Source: Pseudomonas sp. FP198 (GTDB taxonomy: Bacteria > Pseudomonadota > Gammaproteobacteria > Pseudomonadales > Pseudomonadaceae). From it: a DNA stretch of 64,000 bases. The stretch spans positions 4,518,501-4,582,500 of the forward strand of contig NZ_CP117452.1 of NCBI RefSeq assembly GCF_030687895.1, written 5' to 3'. A program made the translations under genes and the position numbers. The notes under the pieces were generated by a model. It was not told the DNA's origin and did not search any database. It was given only the letters and a program-made list of their open reading frames with translations. Below, one piece after another: positions 29,204 to 42,012 of this stretch; position 1 is the first letter of the stretch, and every line of letters starts with the position of its first letter.

Positions 29204-29689
29204 TCAGTCGCGGAAGTTGTTGAACTGCAGCGGCATGCCGAATTCCTTGCCCCGCAGCGCGGCGATGGCTTCTTGCAGGTCGTCACGCTTCTTGCCGGTG
29301 ACGCGCACCTGCTCGCCCTGGATGGCGGCCTGGACCTTGAGCTTGGCGTCCTTGATATGAGCGACGATTTTCTTGGCCAGTTCCTTGTCGATGCCTTCCT
29401 TGAGCACGGCTTCCTGCTTCATCAGCTTGCCGGAGGCGTAGGCGTCCTTGACTTCAAGGCATTGCACGTCGATCTTGCGCTTGACCAGCGCCAGCTTGAG
29501 GATCTCGATCATCGCCTCGAGCTGGAAATCGGCCTCGGCGGTCAGGTTGACGGTCAGGTCCTTTTCCTTGAACTCGAAACTGCCCTTGCCCTTGAGGTCA
29601 TACCGACGGTCGAGTTCCTTGACGGCGTTTTCAACGGCGTTGGTGACTTCGTGCTTGTCCAGTTCGGATACCACGTCGAATGACGGCAT
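29204..29689 (-). CDS. YajQ family cyclic di-GMP / nucleotide-binding protein
   Basis: This 161-residue cytoplasmic protein of the YajQ (UPF0234) family starts [15 protein letters not shown] and has two ferredoxin-like halves. Family members in Xanthomonas and Pseudomonas bind cyclic di-GMP and influence transcription; that function is transferred by family. It diverges from the panE-like gene. Confidence 0.93.
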   Translation of the reverse strand: MPSFDVVSELDKHEVTNAVENAVKELDRRYDLKGKGSFEFKEKDLTVNLTAEADFQLEAMIEILKLALVKRKIDVQCLEVKDAYASGKLMKQEAVLKEGIDKELAKKIVAHIKDAKLKVQAAIQGEQVRVTGKKRDDLQEAIAALRGKEFGMPLQFNNFRD

Positions 29690-29751
29690 GTAGTGTTCTC
29701 CAAATAAAAAGGCGCGCTCATGACAAAGGCGCGCACTTGGCTTGTGGTTGA

Positions 29752-30750
<999 letters not shown>

Positions 30751-30796
30751 GCAGCGGCTACGCTGGCCCTCGTGTTCCCTTTCAGCGACGAGTCAG

Positions 30797-32833
30797 ATGC
30801 CATTGCGCCAGCGCCTCGAAAATCTCCCGGTCGGCCAGAAACTGCTGGCGGCCCTGTTGGTATTGTTGACCACGGTTCTGCTGGTGGCCAACCTGACCTT
30901 CATCAGCGCGGCCTATTACATTTCCCAGGAAAGCATGGCGCCCCAGGCCTTGCAGACCATCGGCCGACTGGTAGCCAACCCGAGTCTGATCTCCGATGCG
31001 TTGCAATCGCCGCAAAGCGCCAAGCGCCTGCTCGATGAGCTCAACAGCTATGCGCCCCTGCGGGCAGCGGCACTGTATGACGGCGACGGCGAACGCCTGG
31101 CCCAGTTGCAGCAGGGCGAGAAGCTCAAGTTGCCGGACCATTTCCGTCATATGCAGGCCTGGCAGGCCGGGGAGTTTCGTAGCAACCAGGTCATTACCCT
31201 GCCCCGTCCCGGTACGGCGCCCGGCCATCTCCTGCTGGTCGCCAGCAGCGAACTGCCCACCGCCTTCTACACCGGTACCCTGACCGCCAGCCTGGGCATC
31301 CTGATTTTCAGCGTGCTGCTGTGGCTGGTCATTGCCCAGCAGATCAAGCGGCTGATCACCCAGCCGATCCATCAGCTCGAAGAGTTATCGCGCCAGGTCA
31401 CCCGCGAAGAAAACTATTCCCTGCGCGCCGCCCGGGGCAACCACGACGAAATCGGCAGCCTGGCCGAGGCGTTCAACACCATGCTGTCGCGGATCGAAGC
31501 CCGGGAGCAGCAGCTCAAGCGCGCCCGCGACGATTCCCAGGCAGCTTATGACCAGGCCCAGGGCCTGGCGGAAGAAACCCGCCACACCAACCGCAAGCTG
31601 GAGTTGGAAGTCCAGGTGCGCAGCAAGATCGAGAAAAAACTCACCGGCTTCCAGAACTACCTCAACAGCATCATCGACTCCATGCCGTCGGCGCTGATAG
31701 CCCTCGACGAGCAGCTCTATGTCACGCAATGGAACCAGGAGGCCAGCGCGCTTTCCGGCACCCGGCTGGACGAGGCGCTGAACCAGCCGATTTTCCTCGC
31801 CTTCGAGCCGCTCAAGCCGTACCTGCCGCAGCTCAAGCAGACGGTCGAACAACACACGGTCGCCAAGATCGAGCGCGTCACCTGGACCAAGGACGATGAA
31901 GCCCGGCACTACGCCCTGACCTTCTATCCGCTGATGGGCGGCGCCGGGCGCGGCGTGGTGATCCGCATCGATGACATCACCCAGCGCCTGTCGCTGGAGG
32001 AAATGATGGTGCAATCGGAAAAAATGCTCTCGGTAGGCGGCCTCGCGGCGGGCATGGCCCATGAGATCAACAATCCGCTGGGGGCGATCCTGCACAACGT
32101 GCAGAATATCCGCCGACGCCTGTCTGCGGAATTGCCGAAGAACCTTGAGCAGGCCGAGCAGTTGGGGATCGATTTACCGGTGATCAACCGCTACCTGGAA
32201 AGCCGGGAGATCCCGCAGTTGCTCGATGGCATCCAGCAGGCCGGCGCCCGGGCAGCGAAAATCGTCACCCACATGCTCAGCTTCAGCCGCCGTAGCACAA
32301 GGCAGATGGCGCCTTGCGACCTGCCGGCACTGATCGACCAGGCCGTGGAGATTGCCGGTAACGACTTCGACCTGGCGATCGGTTTCGACTTCAAGGGCCA
32401 GGCGATCATCCGCCAGTTCGACCCGAACCTCGGCCCGGTGCCAGGCACCGCCAACGAACTGGAGCAGGTATTGCTCAACCTGTTGAAAAACGCCGCCCAG
32501 GCCATCCATCAACGCCAGGACGACAGCGAGCCCGGCCGTATCATCCTGCGTACACGGCTGAATCCGCCGTGGGCGGAAATCCAGGTCGAGGACAACGGCA
32601 TCGGCATGAGCGAGAACGTGCGCAAGCGTACCTTCGAGCCATTCTTTACCACCAAGGAGATCGGCCAGGGCACCGGGCTCGGACTGTCGGTGTCGTATTT
32701 CATCATCACCAACAACCACAAGGGCCAGATGGAAGTGCAATCAGCGCCGGGCCAAGGCACTTGCTTCACCCTGCGCCTGCCGCTGGCGGGCACTTCCATG
32801 GTGGCGCAAGAACACAAGCAAGTGGAGCGCTGA
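30797..32833 (+). CDS. Orphan sensor histidine kinase (HAMP-PAS-HisKA-HATPase)
   Basis: This is a 678-residue inner-membrane sensor. A first transmembrane helix spans about residues 16-38, then a periplasmic sensing domain to about 155, then a second helix (about 165-187). A HAMP linker and coiled coil follow to about 290, and a PAS domain covers roughly 295-405. The HisKA site is H422 in GMAHEINNPLGAI, and the ATPase has an N-box (ELEQVLLNLLKNA), a DNGIGMS G1 box near 599 and a GTGLGLS G2 box near 625. No response regulator is adjacent. In P. aeruginosa the equivalent position is PA4398, a kinase reported in swarming and biofilm work (from memory). Confidence 0.92.
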   Translation: MPLRQRLENLPVGQKLLAALLVLLTTVLLVANLTFISAAYYISQESMAPQALQTIGRLVANPSLISDALQSPQSAKRLLDELNSYAPLRAAALYDGDGERLAQLQQGEKLKLPDHFRHMQAWQAGEFRSNQVITLPRPGTAPGHLLLVASSELPTAFYTGTLTASLGILIFSVLLWLVIAQQIKRLITQPIHQLEELSRQVTREENYSLRAARGNHDEIGSLAEAFNTMLSRIEAREQQLKRARDDSQAAYDQAQGLAEETRHTNRKLELEVQVRSKIEKKLTGFQNYLNSIIDSMPSALIALDEQLYVTQWNQEASALSGTRLDEALNQPIFLAFEPLKPYLPQLKQTVEQHTVAKIERVTWTKDDEARHYALTFYPLMGGAGRGVVIRIDDITQRLSLEEMMVQSEKMLSVGGLAAGMAHEINNPLGAILHNVQNIRRRLSAELPKNLEQAEQLGIDLPVINRYLESREIPQLLDGIQQAGARAAKIVTHMLSFSRRSTRQMAPCDLPALIDQAVEIAGNDFDLAIGFDFKGQAIIRQFDPNLGPVPGTANELEQVLLNLLKNAAQAIHQRQDDSEPGRIILRTRLNPPWAEIQVEDNGIGMSENVRKRTFEPFFTTKEIGQGTGLGLSVSYFIITNNHKGQMEVQSAPGQGTCFTLRLPLAGTSMVAQEHKQVER

Positions 32834-32835
32834 AT

Positions 32836-33417
32836 ATGGGTTTTCGTCTGTCGAAGATTTACACCCGCACCGGCGACAAAGGTGAAACCGGGCTGGGCGA
32901 TGGTCGCCGGGTGGCGAAGGATCATCCGCGGATCGAGGCCATCGGCGAAGTGGATACGCTGAACAGCCAATTGGGCTTGTTGCTGGCCGGGCTTGCCGCC
33001 GAAACAGAACGCTACCCGGCGTTGAAGGAAGTAACCGAGGTGCTGACGCCTTGTCAGCATCGGCTGTTCGACCTCGGCGGCGAGCTGGCGATGCCGGCCT
33101 ATCAGGCCCTGAACGACGCAGAAGTGGCGCGCCTGGAAGCGGCCATCGATGTGTGGAATGAAGAGTTGGGGCCGCTGGAGAATTTCATCCTGCCCGGCGG
33201 CTCGACCCTGATCGCCCAGGCCCATGTGTGTCGCAGCCTGGCCCGTAGCGCCGAGCGCCGTTGCCAGCAATTGAACGCGGTGGAACCACTGGCCGGGCCG
33301 GGGCTGGCGTATATCAATCGGTTGTCGGACCTGCTGTTCGTGGCGGCGCGGGTCATCGCCCGGCGCCAGGGTGTGGCGGAAGTGCTTTGGGAGGCGGCGG
33401 CAAAGCCTGAGAGTTGA
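32836..33417 (+). CDS. PduO-type cob(I)alamin adenosyltransferase
   Basis: This 193-residue enzyme transfers adenosyl from ATP to cob(I)alamin, or to the cobyrinate diamide, making coenzyme B12. The ATP-binding N-terminal motif YTRTGDKGETGL is at residues 9-20. The helical-bundle segment with RSLARSAERR and the ending NRLSDLLFVAARV are PduO hallmarks. It starts 2 bp after the sensor kinase, so both are probably co-transcribed. Confidence 0.93.
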   Translation: MGFRLSKIYTRTGDKGETGLGDGRRVAKDHPRIEAIGEVDTLNSQLGLLLAGLAAETERYPALKEVTEVLTPCQHRLFDLGGELAMPAYQALNDAEVARLEAAIDVWNEELGPLENFILPGGSTLIAQAHVCRSLARSAERRCQQLNAVEPLAGPGLAYINRLSDLLFVAARVIARRQGVAEVLWEAAAKPES

Positions 33418-33441
33418 AGCATAGGCGCCTGTCAGGGCCTC

Positions 33442-33515
33442 TTCGCGAGCAGGCTCGCTCCCACAGAGGTTTTGTGAACGCCGAAATCCAGTGTGGGAGC
33501 GAGCCTGCTCGCGAA
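33442..33515. repeat. REP doublet (family B, GCGAGCAGGCTCGC)
   Basis: TTCGCGAGCAGGCTCGCTCC at the left and the complementary unit at the right form an inverted pair around a 26-bp spacer. It lies between convergent genes. Confidence 0.87.
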
Positions 33516-33540
33516 GCGGCCAGCAGACACACCCACAGAA

Positions 33541-34485
33541 TCAAGCGTCAGGCCAGAACGCCCGAATCCCCGCCACCCCTTGCGCCCCGGCTTCCCAGGC
33601 TTTCTGCCGCTGATCGGGGCCTACCCCGCCCAACAGATACACCGGTCGGTCGAACCCCTCGATCAGTCGCGCAGCCTCTTCCCACCCCAATGGCTGCGCA
33701 TCGGGATGGGTCTGGGTCGGTTGCACGGGTGACAACGTCACGAAATCCACGCCCATCTGCTGAGCCAGGGAGAGTTCCTCGGCGTTGTGGCACGAGGCCG
33801 CCAACCAGCGATCGGTGCCGAACGGCCGACCCGCCGCCGCATGCTTGCGCAGTTGCGCGGCGGTGATATGCCAGCCGGCAGACGGAAAGTCACCCAACCA
33901 TTCGAACGGGCCCTTGAGCATCAATTGCGCCTTGCCGGCACACAGCCCCATCGCGTCCACCGCCAGGTCACGGTATTGCGGGTCGTAACCGTTGGGGGCG
34001 CGCAGTTGCAGCAGCTTGATCCCGCCAGCGACAGCCTTTTGAATGCCACGCAGCAAGGCGGGCGTTTCAAGGCCTTCAGGGGTGATCAGGTACTCGCCCG
34101 GCAAACGGGCCGCCGCGACGATCGACTGATTGGCCGCTGGAAACTCGTAGTTCGTCAATTCACGGGCCGTCACCCAGGCGAGCGGCTGGCCTTCGGCGCC
34201 ATGGGGCTCGCCGTTGAACGCCGAGACTTCCCAGACATCCAGCAACACCTGCTTGTCCGGATAATCGTGGCGCACCTTGATCAGTGGCCGGGCCGCGCTG
34301 ACGACAATGCCCAACTCTTCGAGAAGCTCCCGGGCCAGGGCCGCTTCGACCGACTCATCGGCCTCGACCTTGCCCCCCGGAAATTCCCACAGGCCGCCTT
34401 GGTGCTGGGAATCGGCCCGGCGGGCAATCAGGATCCTGCCGGCGGCGTCGCGAATGACTGCCGCCGCTACATGTACGCGTTTCAC
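33541..34485 (-). CDS. Nudix hydrolase (MutT) fused to a ThiE-like domain
   Basis: This is a 314-residue two-domain protein. Residues 1-130 are a MutT-type Nudix hydrolase with the Nudix box from G38 to G59 (GGKVEADE, then REllEELG). This type removes 8-oxo-dGTP from the nucleotide pool. Residues from about 135 resemble thiamine-phosphate synthase (KLLQLRAPN, then FVTLSPVQPT and a GGVG phosphate loop). The fusion is known in Pseudomonas. Whether the second domain has thiamine activity is not known. The GTG start overlaps the GST stop by four bases. Confidence 0.93.
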   Translation of the reverse strand: MKRVHVAAAVIRDAAGRILIARRADSQHQGGLWEFPGGKVEADESVEAALARELLEELGIVVSAARPLIKVRHDYPDKQVLLDVWEVSAFNGEPHGAEGQPLAWVTARELTNYEFPAANQSIVAAARLPGEYLITPEGLETPALLRGIQKAVAGGIKLLQLRAPNGYDPQYRDLAVDAMGLCAGKAQLMLKGPFEWLGDFPSAGWHITAAQLRKHAAAGRPFGTDRWLAASCHNAEELSLAQQMGVDFVTLSPVQPTQTHPDAQPLGWEEAARLIEGFDRPVYLLGGVGPDQRQKAWEAGAQGVAGIRAFWPDA

Positions 34486-35114
34486 CGGGCGATTTCCTCC
34501 AGGCCAGCCTGTTGCCATGCTTTGAAGGCCGGCCATTGATAAAGGGTTTCAACGTAGGCCGCGTCGACTTCCGGCAGTTCCACTTGGTAGGTGCGCAAGC
34601 GCACGGCAATCGGCGCAAAAAATACGTCGGCCAGGCTCAGGGTACCAAACAGATAGGGACCGGCTTCGGTAGCCGCCGCGCGGCACTCTGCCCACAACGC
34701 CAACATCCGCTGGATTTCCGCCTGCACATCCGCCGGCATCGGTGACAACGGCGCATCGCGGCCCAGGTCGAACGGCATGTGGGTGCGGATAGCGAAGAAG
34801 CCACTGTGCATCTGCGCACAGGCCGAACGAGCCTGGGCCCGTGCCGCTACATCCTTGGGCCAGAGACCGGCCTCGGGGAACTGCTCGGCCAGGTACTCGG
34901 CAATGGCCAGGGAGTCGGCGATCACGCCGAACTCGGTCTTGAGCAGCGGGACCTTGGCCGTGGCCGAATACTTCAGCAGTTTTTCGCGGGTGTCGGGCTG
35001 GCCGAGCCTGACCAGTTCTTCGGTGTACTTCGCGCCGGTCAACGACAGGGCCAGCGCGCCCCGCAGGGACCAGGATGAAGCTCGTTTATCGCCGATGATC
35101 AGGTGCAGGCTCAT
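34482..35114 (-). CDS. Glutathione S-transferase family protein
   Basis: This 210-residue protein has the N-terminal thioredoxin-fold domain (SLHLIIGDKRASSWSLR, with a Ser-rich active-site loop), then the all-helical C-terminal domain. The VPLLKTEFG and DSLAIAEYL motifs bind the glutathione moiety. The substrate is unknown. It overlaps the Nudix/ThiE-like gene by four bases, so the two are co-translated; an oxidative-damage theme is plausible. Confidence 0.92.
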   Translation of the reverse strand: MSLHLIIGDKRASSWSLRGALALSLTGAKYTEELVRLGQPDTREKLLKYSATAKVPLLKTEFGVIADSLAIAEYLAEQFPEAGLWPKDVAARAQARSACAQMHSGFFAIRTHMPFDLGRDAPLSPMPADVQAEIQRMLALWAECRAAATEAGPYLFGTLSLADVFFAPIAVRLRTYQVELPEVDAAYVETLYQWPAFKAWQQAGLEEIAR

Positions 35115-35159
35115 TTGGATTCCTTTCTTGTGGTTCTGGGGGTGTTTGTACTGCCGCCA

Positions 35160-35233
35160 TCGCGAGCAAGCTCGCTCCTACACTGAATCTGCGGCGCTCA
35201 CAGAATCCCTGTGGGAGCGAGCCTGCTCGCGAA
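35160..35233. repeat. REP doublet (family B)
   Basis: The left unit TCGCGAGCAAGCTCGCTCC and the right unit GTGGGAGCGAGCCTGCTCGC form an inverted pair. It lies between argJ and the GST gene. Confidence 0.85.
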
Positions 35234-35248
35234 TGGAACGACTCGGTT

Positions 35249-36466
35249 TTAAGTCCGATACTCGGCGTTGATCTTGACGTACTCGTGGGACAGATCGGTG
35301 GTCCAGATCGTTTCGCTGCAATCGCCACGCCCCAGCTCGATGCGGATGGTGATTTCCTCCTGCTGCATCACCGCCGCGCCCTGCGCCTCGGTGTAGGTCG
35401 TCGCCCGGGCGCCCTGGCTGGCGATGCAGACCTCACCGAGGAATACGTCGATCTTGCTCACGTCCAGTTCAGGCACCCCGGCGCGGCCGACAGCGGCGAG
35501 AATACGACCCCAGTTCGGGTCGGAAGCAAACAGTGCGGTCTTGATCAGCGGCGAATGCGCCACGGTATAACCGACGTCCAGGCATTCCTGGTGATTATCA
35601 CCACCGTTGACCTGTACGGTAACGAACTTGGTCGCGCCTTCGCCGTCGCGGACGATGGCCTGGGCCACTTCCATGCACACCTCGAACACTGCCTTCTTCA
35701 GCGCCGCGAACAGCGCACCGCTGGCTTCGGTGATCTCCGGCAGGTTGGCCTTGCCGGTGGCGATCAGCATGCAGCAGTCGTTGGTCGAGGTGTCGCCGTC
35801 GATGGTGATGCGGTTGAAGGACTTGTTGGCGCCGTCGAGCATCAGGTCCTGCAACACCTGGCGGGAGACCTTGGCGTCGGTGGCGATGTAACCGAGCATG
35901 GTCGCCATGTTCGGGCGGATCATGCCGGCGCCTTTGCTGATGCCGGTCACGGTCACGGTCACGCCGTCGTGCTGGAACTGGCGGCTCGCACCCTTGGGCA
36001 AGGTGTCGGTGGTCATGATGCCGGTGGCGGCCGCGGCCCAGTTGTTTTCCGAGAGGTCATCGAGGGCGGCTTGCAGCGCGCCTTCTATTTTTTCGACCGG
36101 CAACGGTTCGCCGATTACGCCGGTGGAGTACGGCAGCACCTGGCTGGCGTCGACACCGGTCAGTTCAGCCAGCCTGGCGCAGGTGCGCTCGGCGGCGGCC
36201 AGGCCTGGCGCGCCGGTGCCGGCGTTGGCATTGCCGGTGTTGGTCAGCAGGTAACGCACCGGCCCTTGCACGCGTTGCTTGGCCAGGATCACCGGCGCGG
36301 CGCAAAACGCATTGAGCGTGAACACGCCGGCCACCGTCGAGCCCTCGGCGCAACGCATGACCACCACATCCTTGCGCCCGGGACGCTTGATGCCCGCCGA
36401 GGCGATACCAAGTTCAAAACCGGCAACCGGGTGCAACGTTGGCAACGGACCAAGACCAACAGCCAT
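35249..36466 (-). CDS. argJ: Bifunctional ornithine acetyltransferase / N-acetylglutamate synthase
   Basis: This 405-residue enzyme recycles acetyl groups from N-acetylornithine to glutamate in arginine synthesis. The precursor cleaves itself before a nucleophilic Thr, here T189 in the motif NMATMLGY. The GIMTTDT oxyanion-side segment and the C-terminal NAEYRT ending are present. The length is normal. It lies between secA and the GST gene, as in P. aeruginosa. Confidence 0.97.
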   Translation of the reverse strand: MAVGLGPLPTLHPVAGFELGIASAGIKRPGRKDVVVMRCAEGSTVAGVFTLNAFCAAPVILAKQRVQGPVRYLLTNTGNANAGTGAPGLAAAERTCARLAELTGVDASQVLPYSTGVIGEPLPVEKIEGALQAALDDLSENNWAAAATGIMTTDTLPKGASRQFQHDGVTVTVTGISKGAGMIRPNMATMLGYIATDAKVSRQVLQDLMLDGANKSFNRITIDGDTSTNDCCMLIATGKANLPEITEASGALFAALKKAVFEVCMEVAQAIVRDGEGATKFVTVQVNGGDNHQECLDVGYTVAHSPLIKTALFASDPNWGRILAAVGRAGVPELDVSKIDVFLGEVCIASQGARATTYTEAQGAAVMQQEEITIRIELGRGDCSETIWTTDLSHEYVKINAEYRT

Positions 36467-36525
36467 GAATGCGCTCCTTATAAAATTATTCCAGCACCGC
36501 CTTCATCAAGACGGCGAATCAAATG

Positions 36526-36560
36526 GCAAAACGCCGCGACAAGAGACTCTTGTCGCGGCG
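36526..36560 (-). terminator. Terminator of secA
   Basis: CGCCGCGACAAGAG at 36532-36545 is complementary to CTCTTGTCGCGGCG at 36547-36560. On the minus strand it is followed by TTTT. It lies 26 bp after the secA stop codon. Confidence 0.85.
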
Positions 36561-36585
36561 CGGGTCGCTCAGCGTTGAAACGGGT

Positions 36586-39327
<2,742 letters not shown>

Positions 39328-39634
39328 ATCGGCAGGATCTTCCACACTAAAGGGATGGAGGGCGGCCCCATGAGTCGCCCGTGCAGCCCTCATGGCCGCA
39401 TGCGAACGAGCATTCTACCCGGAAACGATGGAGAGGAAAGTGGCGTTATTCCACGATGCTGGCACAGCGCTGTGACGGGGCCTCCCTAAAATAAGGGCTT
39501 TTGCGTGAACTTCAACCCACAAAACGCAGAAGTTAATCATTGATTATGCGAGTAAAAGCCGCCGGGCGGCAGGGCTCGGGCGTATCCGGCGCTTTCTGCT
39601 ACCATGGCGCCTTTGTCACTTGCGGTAATCAACC
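39328..39634. promoter_or_regulatory. Divergent secA / dciA intergenic region
   Basis: This 307-bp region has no gene. It must hold promoters in both directions. I see an AT-rich stretch at 39520-39550 but no clear promoter. There is no SecM-like ORF before secA. Confidence 0.35.
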
Positions 39635-40090
39635 ATGGCCTTTCGCCCTCTTCCAGCCAAGGCGCCCGCCGTTCTGCTGCGCGAAGCCAAGCCGCTGAAA
39701 GCCATCTTCGGCCACGCCAGACGCCTGGGGCACTTGCAACGCCTGCTCGACAGCCAGCTACAGCCCGCTGCGCGCGAGCATTGTCACGTAGCGTCCTGGC
39801 GCGAAGGCAGTTTGTTGCTGATCGTCACCGATGGTCATTGGGCCACGCGCCTGCGCTACCAGCAAAAGCGCCTGCTGCGCCAATTGCAGGCATTCGAGGA
39901 GTTCGCCAATCTGACGCGAATCCTGTTCAAGGTCCAGCCACCCACGGTGCAAGTCGGCGCCAAGGGTCATACGCTGGATCTGTCCACCGACGCCGCCGCC
40001 ACCATCCAGGCCACGGCCGATGGCATCAGCGACCCCAACCTGCGGGCAGCGCTGGAGCGATTGGCGGCGCATGCGCGGCCCAAGGATTGA
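39635..40090 (+). CDS. DUF721 / DciA family protein
   Basis: This 151-residue protein belongs to the DUF721 family, whose member DciA loads the replicative helicase DnaB in many bacteria lacking DnaC. The N-terminal half holds a KH-like fold (HCHVASWREGSLLLIVTDGHWATRLRYQ region); the C-terminal half is less structured. It starts at ATG 39635. The neighbourhood (divergent secA) is standard for Pseudomonas. The replication role is inferred from family. Confidence 0.88.
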   Translation: MAFRPLPAKAPAVLLREAKPLKAIFGHARRLGHLQRLLDSQLQPAAREHCHVASWREGSLLLIVTDGHWATRLRYQQKRLLRQLQAFEEFANLTRILFKVQPPTVQVGAKGHTLDLSTDAAATIQATADGISDPNLRAALERLAAHARPKD

Positions 40091-40115
40091 GATTTTTTTC
40101 GCCTGTTGAATAGCC

Positions 40116-40208
40116 TTCGCGAGCAGGCTCGCTCCCACAGTGAATCTACGCAGTGCACAAAACAGAGGTCACACAAAAGATCTCCTGTGGGAGCGAGCTT
40201 GCTCGCGA
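40116..40208. repeat. REP doublet (family B)
   Basis: TTCGCGAGCAGGCTCGCTCC at 40116 and GTGGGAGCGAGCTTGCTCGC near 40187 form an inverted pair. It lies between the convergent dciA-like and HerA-like genes. Confidence 0.85.
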
Positions 40209-40232
40209 TGGCAGCGACTCGGTCTCGATTGA

Positions 40233-41720
40233 CTACCGCCGCTTGCTGCCCCCCAACAATGATCCCATCAACCCGCGCACCAACTGCCGGCCCAACTGAT
40301 TGGCCGCCTGGCGCATCGCCGATTTCAGCGCCTGGCCGGCCGCGGTGCCGAGAAATTCCCCGGCCTTTTCGGTGAAGCTCGGCTCCTCGGCCGCCGGTTT
40401 GCCTGGCGCGGCTTCCGCCTGCGGCTCCAGCCCCTTGCGCCCCATCAGCACTTCATAGGCCGACTCGCGGTCGATGGGTTTGTCATAACGCCCCTGCAAC
40501 GGTGAGCTGGCGATCAGCCCGGCACGCTCAGCCGCGGTCAACGGCCCGATGCGCGACTGCGGCGGCGCCACCAGCACACGCTGGACTATTTCCGGCGTGC
40601 CTTTTTCCTGCAAGGTGCCGACCAGCGCTTCACCGATGCCCAGCTCGGTCAGCACCGCCAGGGCATCGAATTGCGGATTCGGTCGAAAACCGTCCGCCAC
40701 CGCCCGCAGGGATTTCTGCTCCTTGGCGGTGAACGCCCGCAGGCCATGCTGGATGCGCAACCCCAGCTGCGCGAGCACGTCGTCCGGCAGATCGCCCGGC
40801 GACTGGGTGACGAAATACACCCCGACGCCCTTGGAGCGGATCAGCCGTACCACTTGTTCCAGGCGCTCTTGCAATGCCTTGGGCGTGCCGGCGAACAACA
40901 GATGTGCCTCATCGAAAAACAACGCCAGCAAGGGTTTGTCCGCATCGCCGCGCTCGGGCAGTTGCTCGAACAGCTCGGCCAGCAGCCACAGCAGGAACGT
41001 CGCGTAGACTTTCGGCGCTTCATGGACCAGACGACTGGCGTCCAGCAGATGAATGCGGCCACGGCCGTCACTGGCCGGTTGCAGGATGTCTTCAAGCTGC
41101 AACGCCGGTTCGCCGAACAAGGCATCCGCGCCCTGCTGCTCCAGGGTCGACAGTCGGCGCATCAAGGCCTGGCTGGAACCGGTGGTCATCAGGGCCGCGT
41201 CGTCCCCGAGCAATTCAGGGTTGTCCTTAAGGTGATTGAGCAGCGCCTTCAGGTCCTTGAGGTCGAGCAGCAACAGGCCCTCGCGGTCGGCGACCTTGAA
41301 CGCCGCGTACAACGCCGCTTGCTGGCTGTCCGTCAGCTCCAGCAGGCTGCCGAGCAACAACGGGCCCATTTCACTCAACGTCGTGCGCAGCGGATGACCG
41401 GACTGGCCGTGGATATCCCACAAGGTCACTGGATAGGCCTGGGGCTTGTGGCCGAGCCAGGGCATGCCGGCGATGCGCTCGGCGATCTTGCCTTGAGGAT
41501 TGCCGGCGGCGCCGAGGCCGCACAGGTCACCCTTGATGTCCGCCGCGAACACCGCCACGCCGGCATCGCTGAACATCTCGGCCAGGCGCTGCAAGGTGAC
41601 GGTCTTGCCGGTGCCGGTGGCGCCCGCCACCAGCCCATGACGATTGGCCAGGCGCATGGCCTGGGCGACAGGTTGGCCGGCCAGGTCGGCCCCGATAACA
41701 AGTTGCGATGAATCAGGCAT
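40233..41720 (-). CDS. HerA-like ATPase (DUF853)
   Basis: This 495-residue P-loop ATPase of the HerA/FtsK clade has the Walker A motif GATGTGKTVT near residues 34-43 and the Walker B FFDEAHLLF. The C-terminal Arg-rich tail (QLGRQLVRGLMGSLLGGSKRR region) may bind DNA or membranes. HerA proteins act with nucleases in DNA end processing. DUF853 members are often encoded alone, as here, and their role is unknown. The start at 41720 follows AGGTG. REP doublets flank it on both sides. Confidence 0.88.
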   Translation of the reverse strand: MPDSSQLVIGADLAGQPVAQAMRLANRHGLVAGATGTGKTVTLQRLAEMFSDAGVAVFAADIKGDLCGLGAAGNPQGKIAERIAGMPWLGHKPQAYPVTLWDIHGQSGHPLRTTLSEMGPLLLGSLLELTDSQQAALYAAFKVADREGLLLLDLKDLKALLNHLKDNPELLGDDAALMTTGSSQALMRRLSTLEQQGADALFGEPALQLEDILQPASDGRGRIHLLDASRLVHEAPKVYATFLLWLLAELFEQLPERGDADKPLLALFFDEAHLLFAGTPKALQERLEQVVRLIRSKGVGVYFVTQSPGDLPDDVLAQLGLRIQHGLRAFTAKEQKSLRAVADGFRPNPQFDALAVLTELGIGEALVGTLQEKGTPEIVQRVLVAPPQSRIGPLTAAERAGLIASSPLQGRYDKPIDRESAYEVLMGRKGLEPQAEAAPGKPAAEEPSFTEKAGEFLGTAAGQALKSAMRQAANQLGRQLVRGLMGSLLGGSKRR

Positions 41721-41833
41721 TTGGTCACCTGTGGGTTTGCGGTATGACGCCATTTTGCGCGCTTATATAAAAGCATGCCCAGTGCAATAAGGCCCGAGCG
41801 GCAGAATAATAGCCTGCAACCAGCATTGGTCCC

Positions 41834-41909
41834 TTCGCGAGCAGGCTCGCTCCCACACTTTGGGCCTATGTTGAGGACAGAACCCTGTGGGAGCGAGCCT
41901 GCTCGCGAA
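41834..41909. repeat. REP doublet (family B)
   Basis: TTCGCGAGCAGGCTCGCTCC at 41834 and the complementary unit ending CTCGCGAA at 41909 form an inverted pair. It lies in the divergent space between the HerA-like and glycosyltransferase genes. Confidence 0.87.
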
Positions 41910-42012
41910 GAGTGCCCGACAACGCATTCCTTTACGGCACCCAACCCCAACCGAACATCTATTCTTACCAAGGGTCAACAAGGGGAGAACACAGACCGGA
42001 GGGATGTTCATC

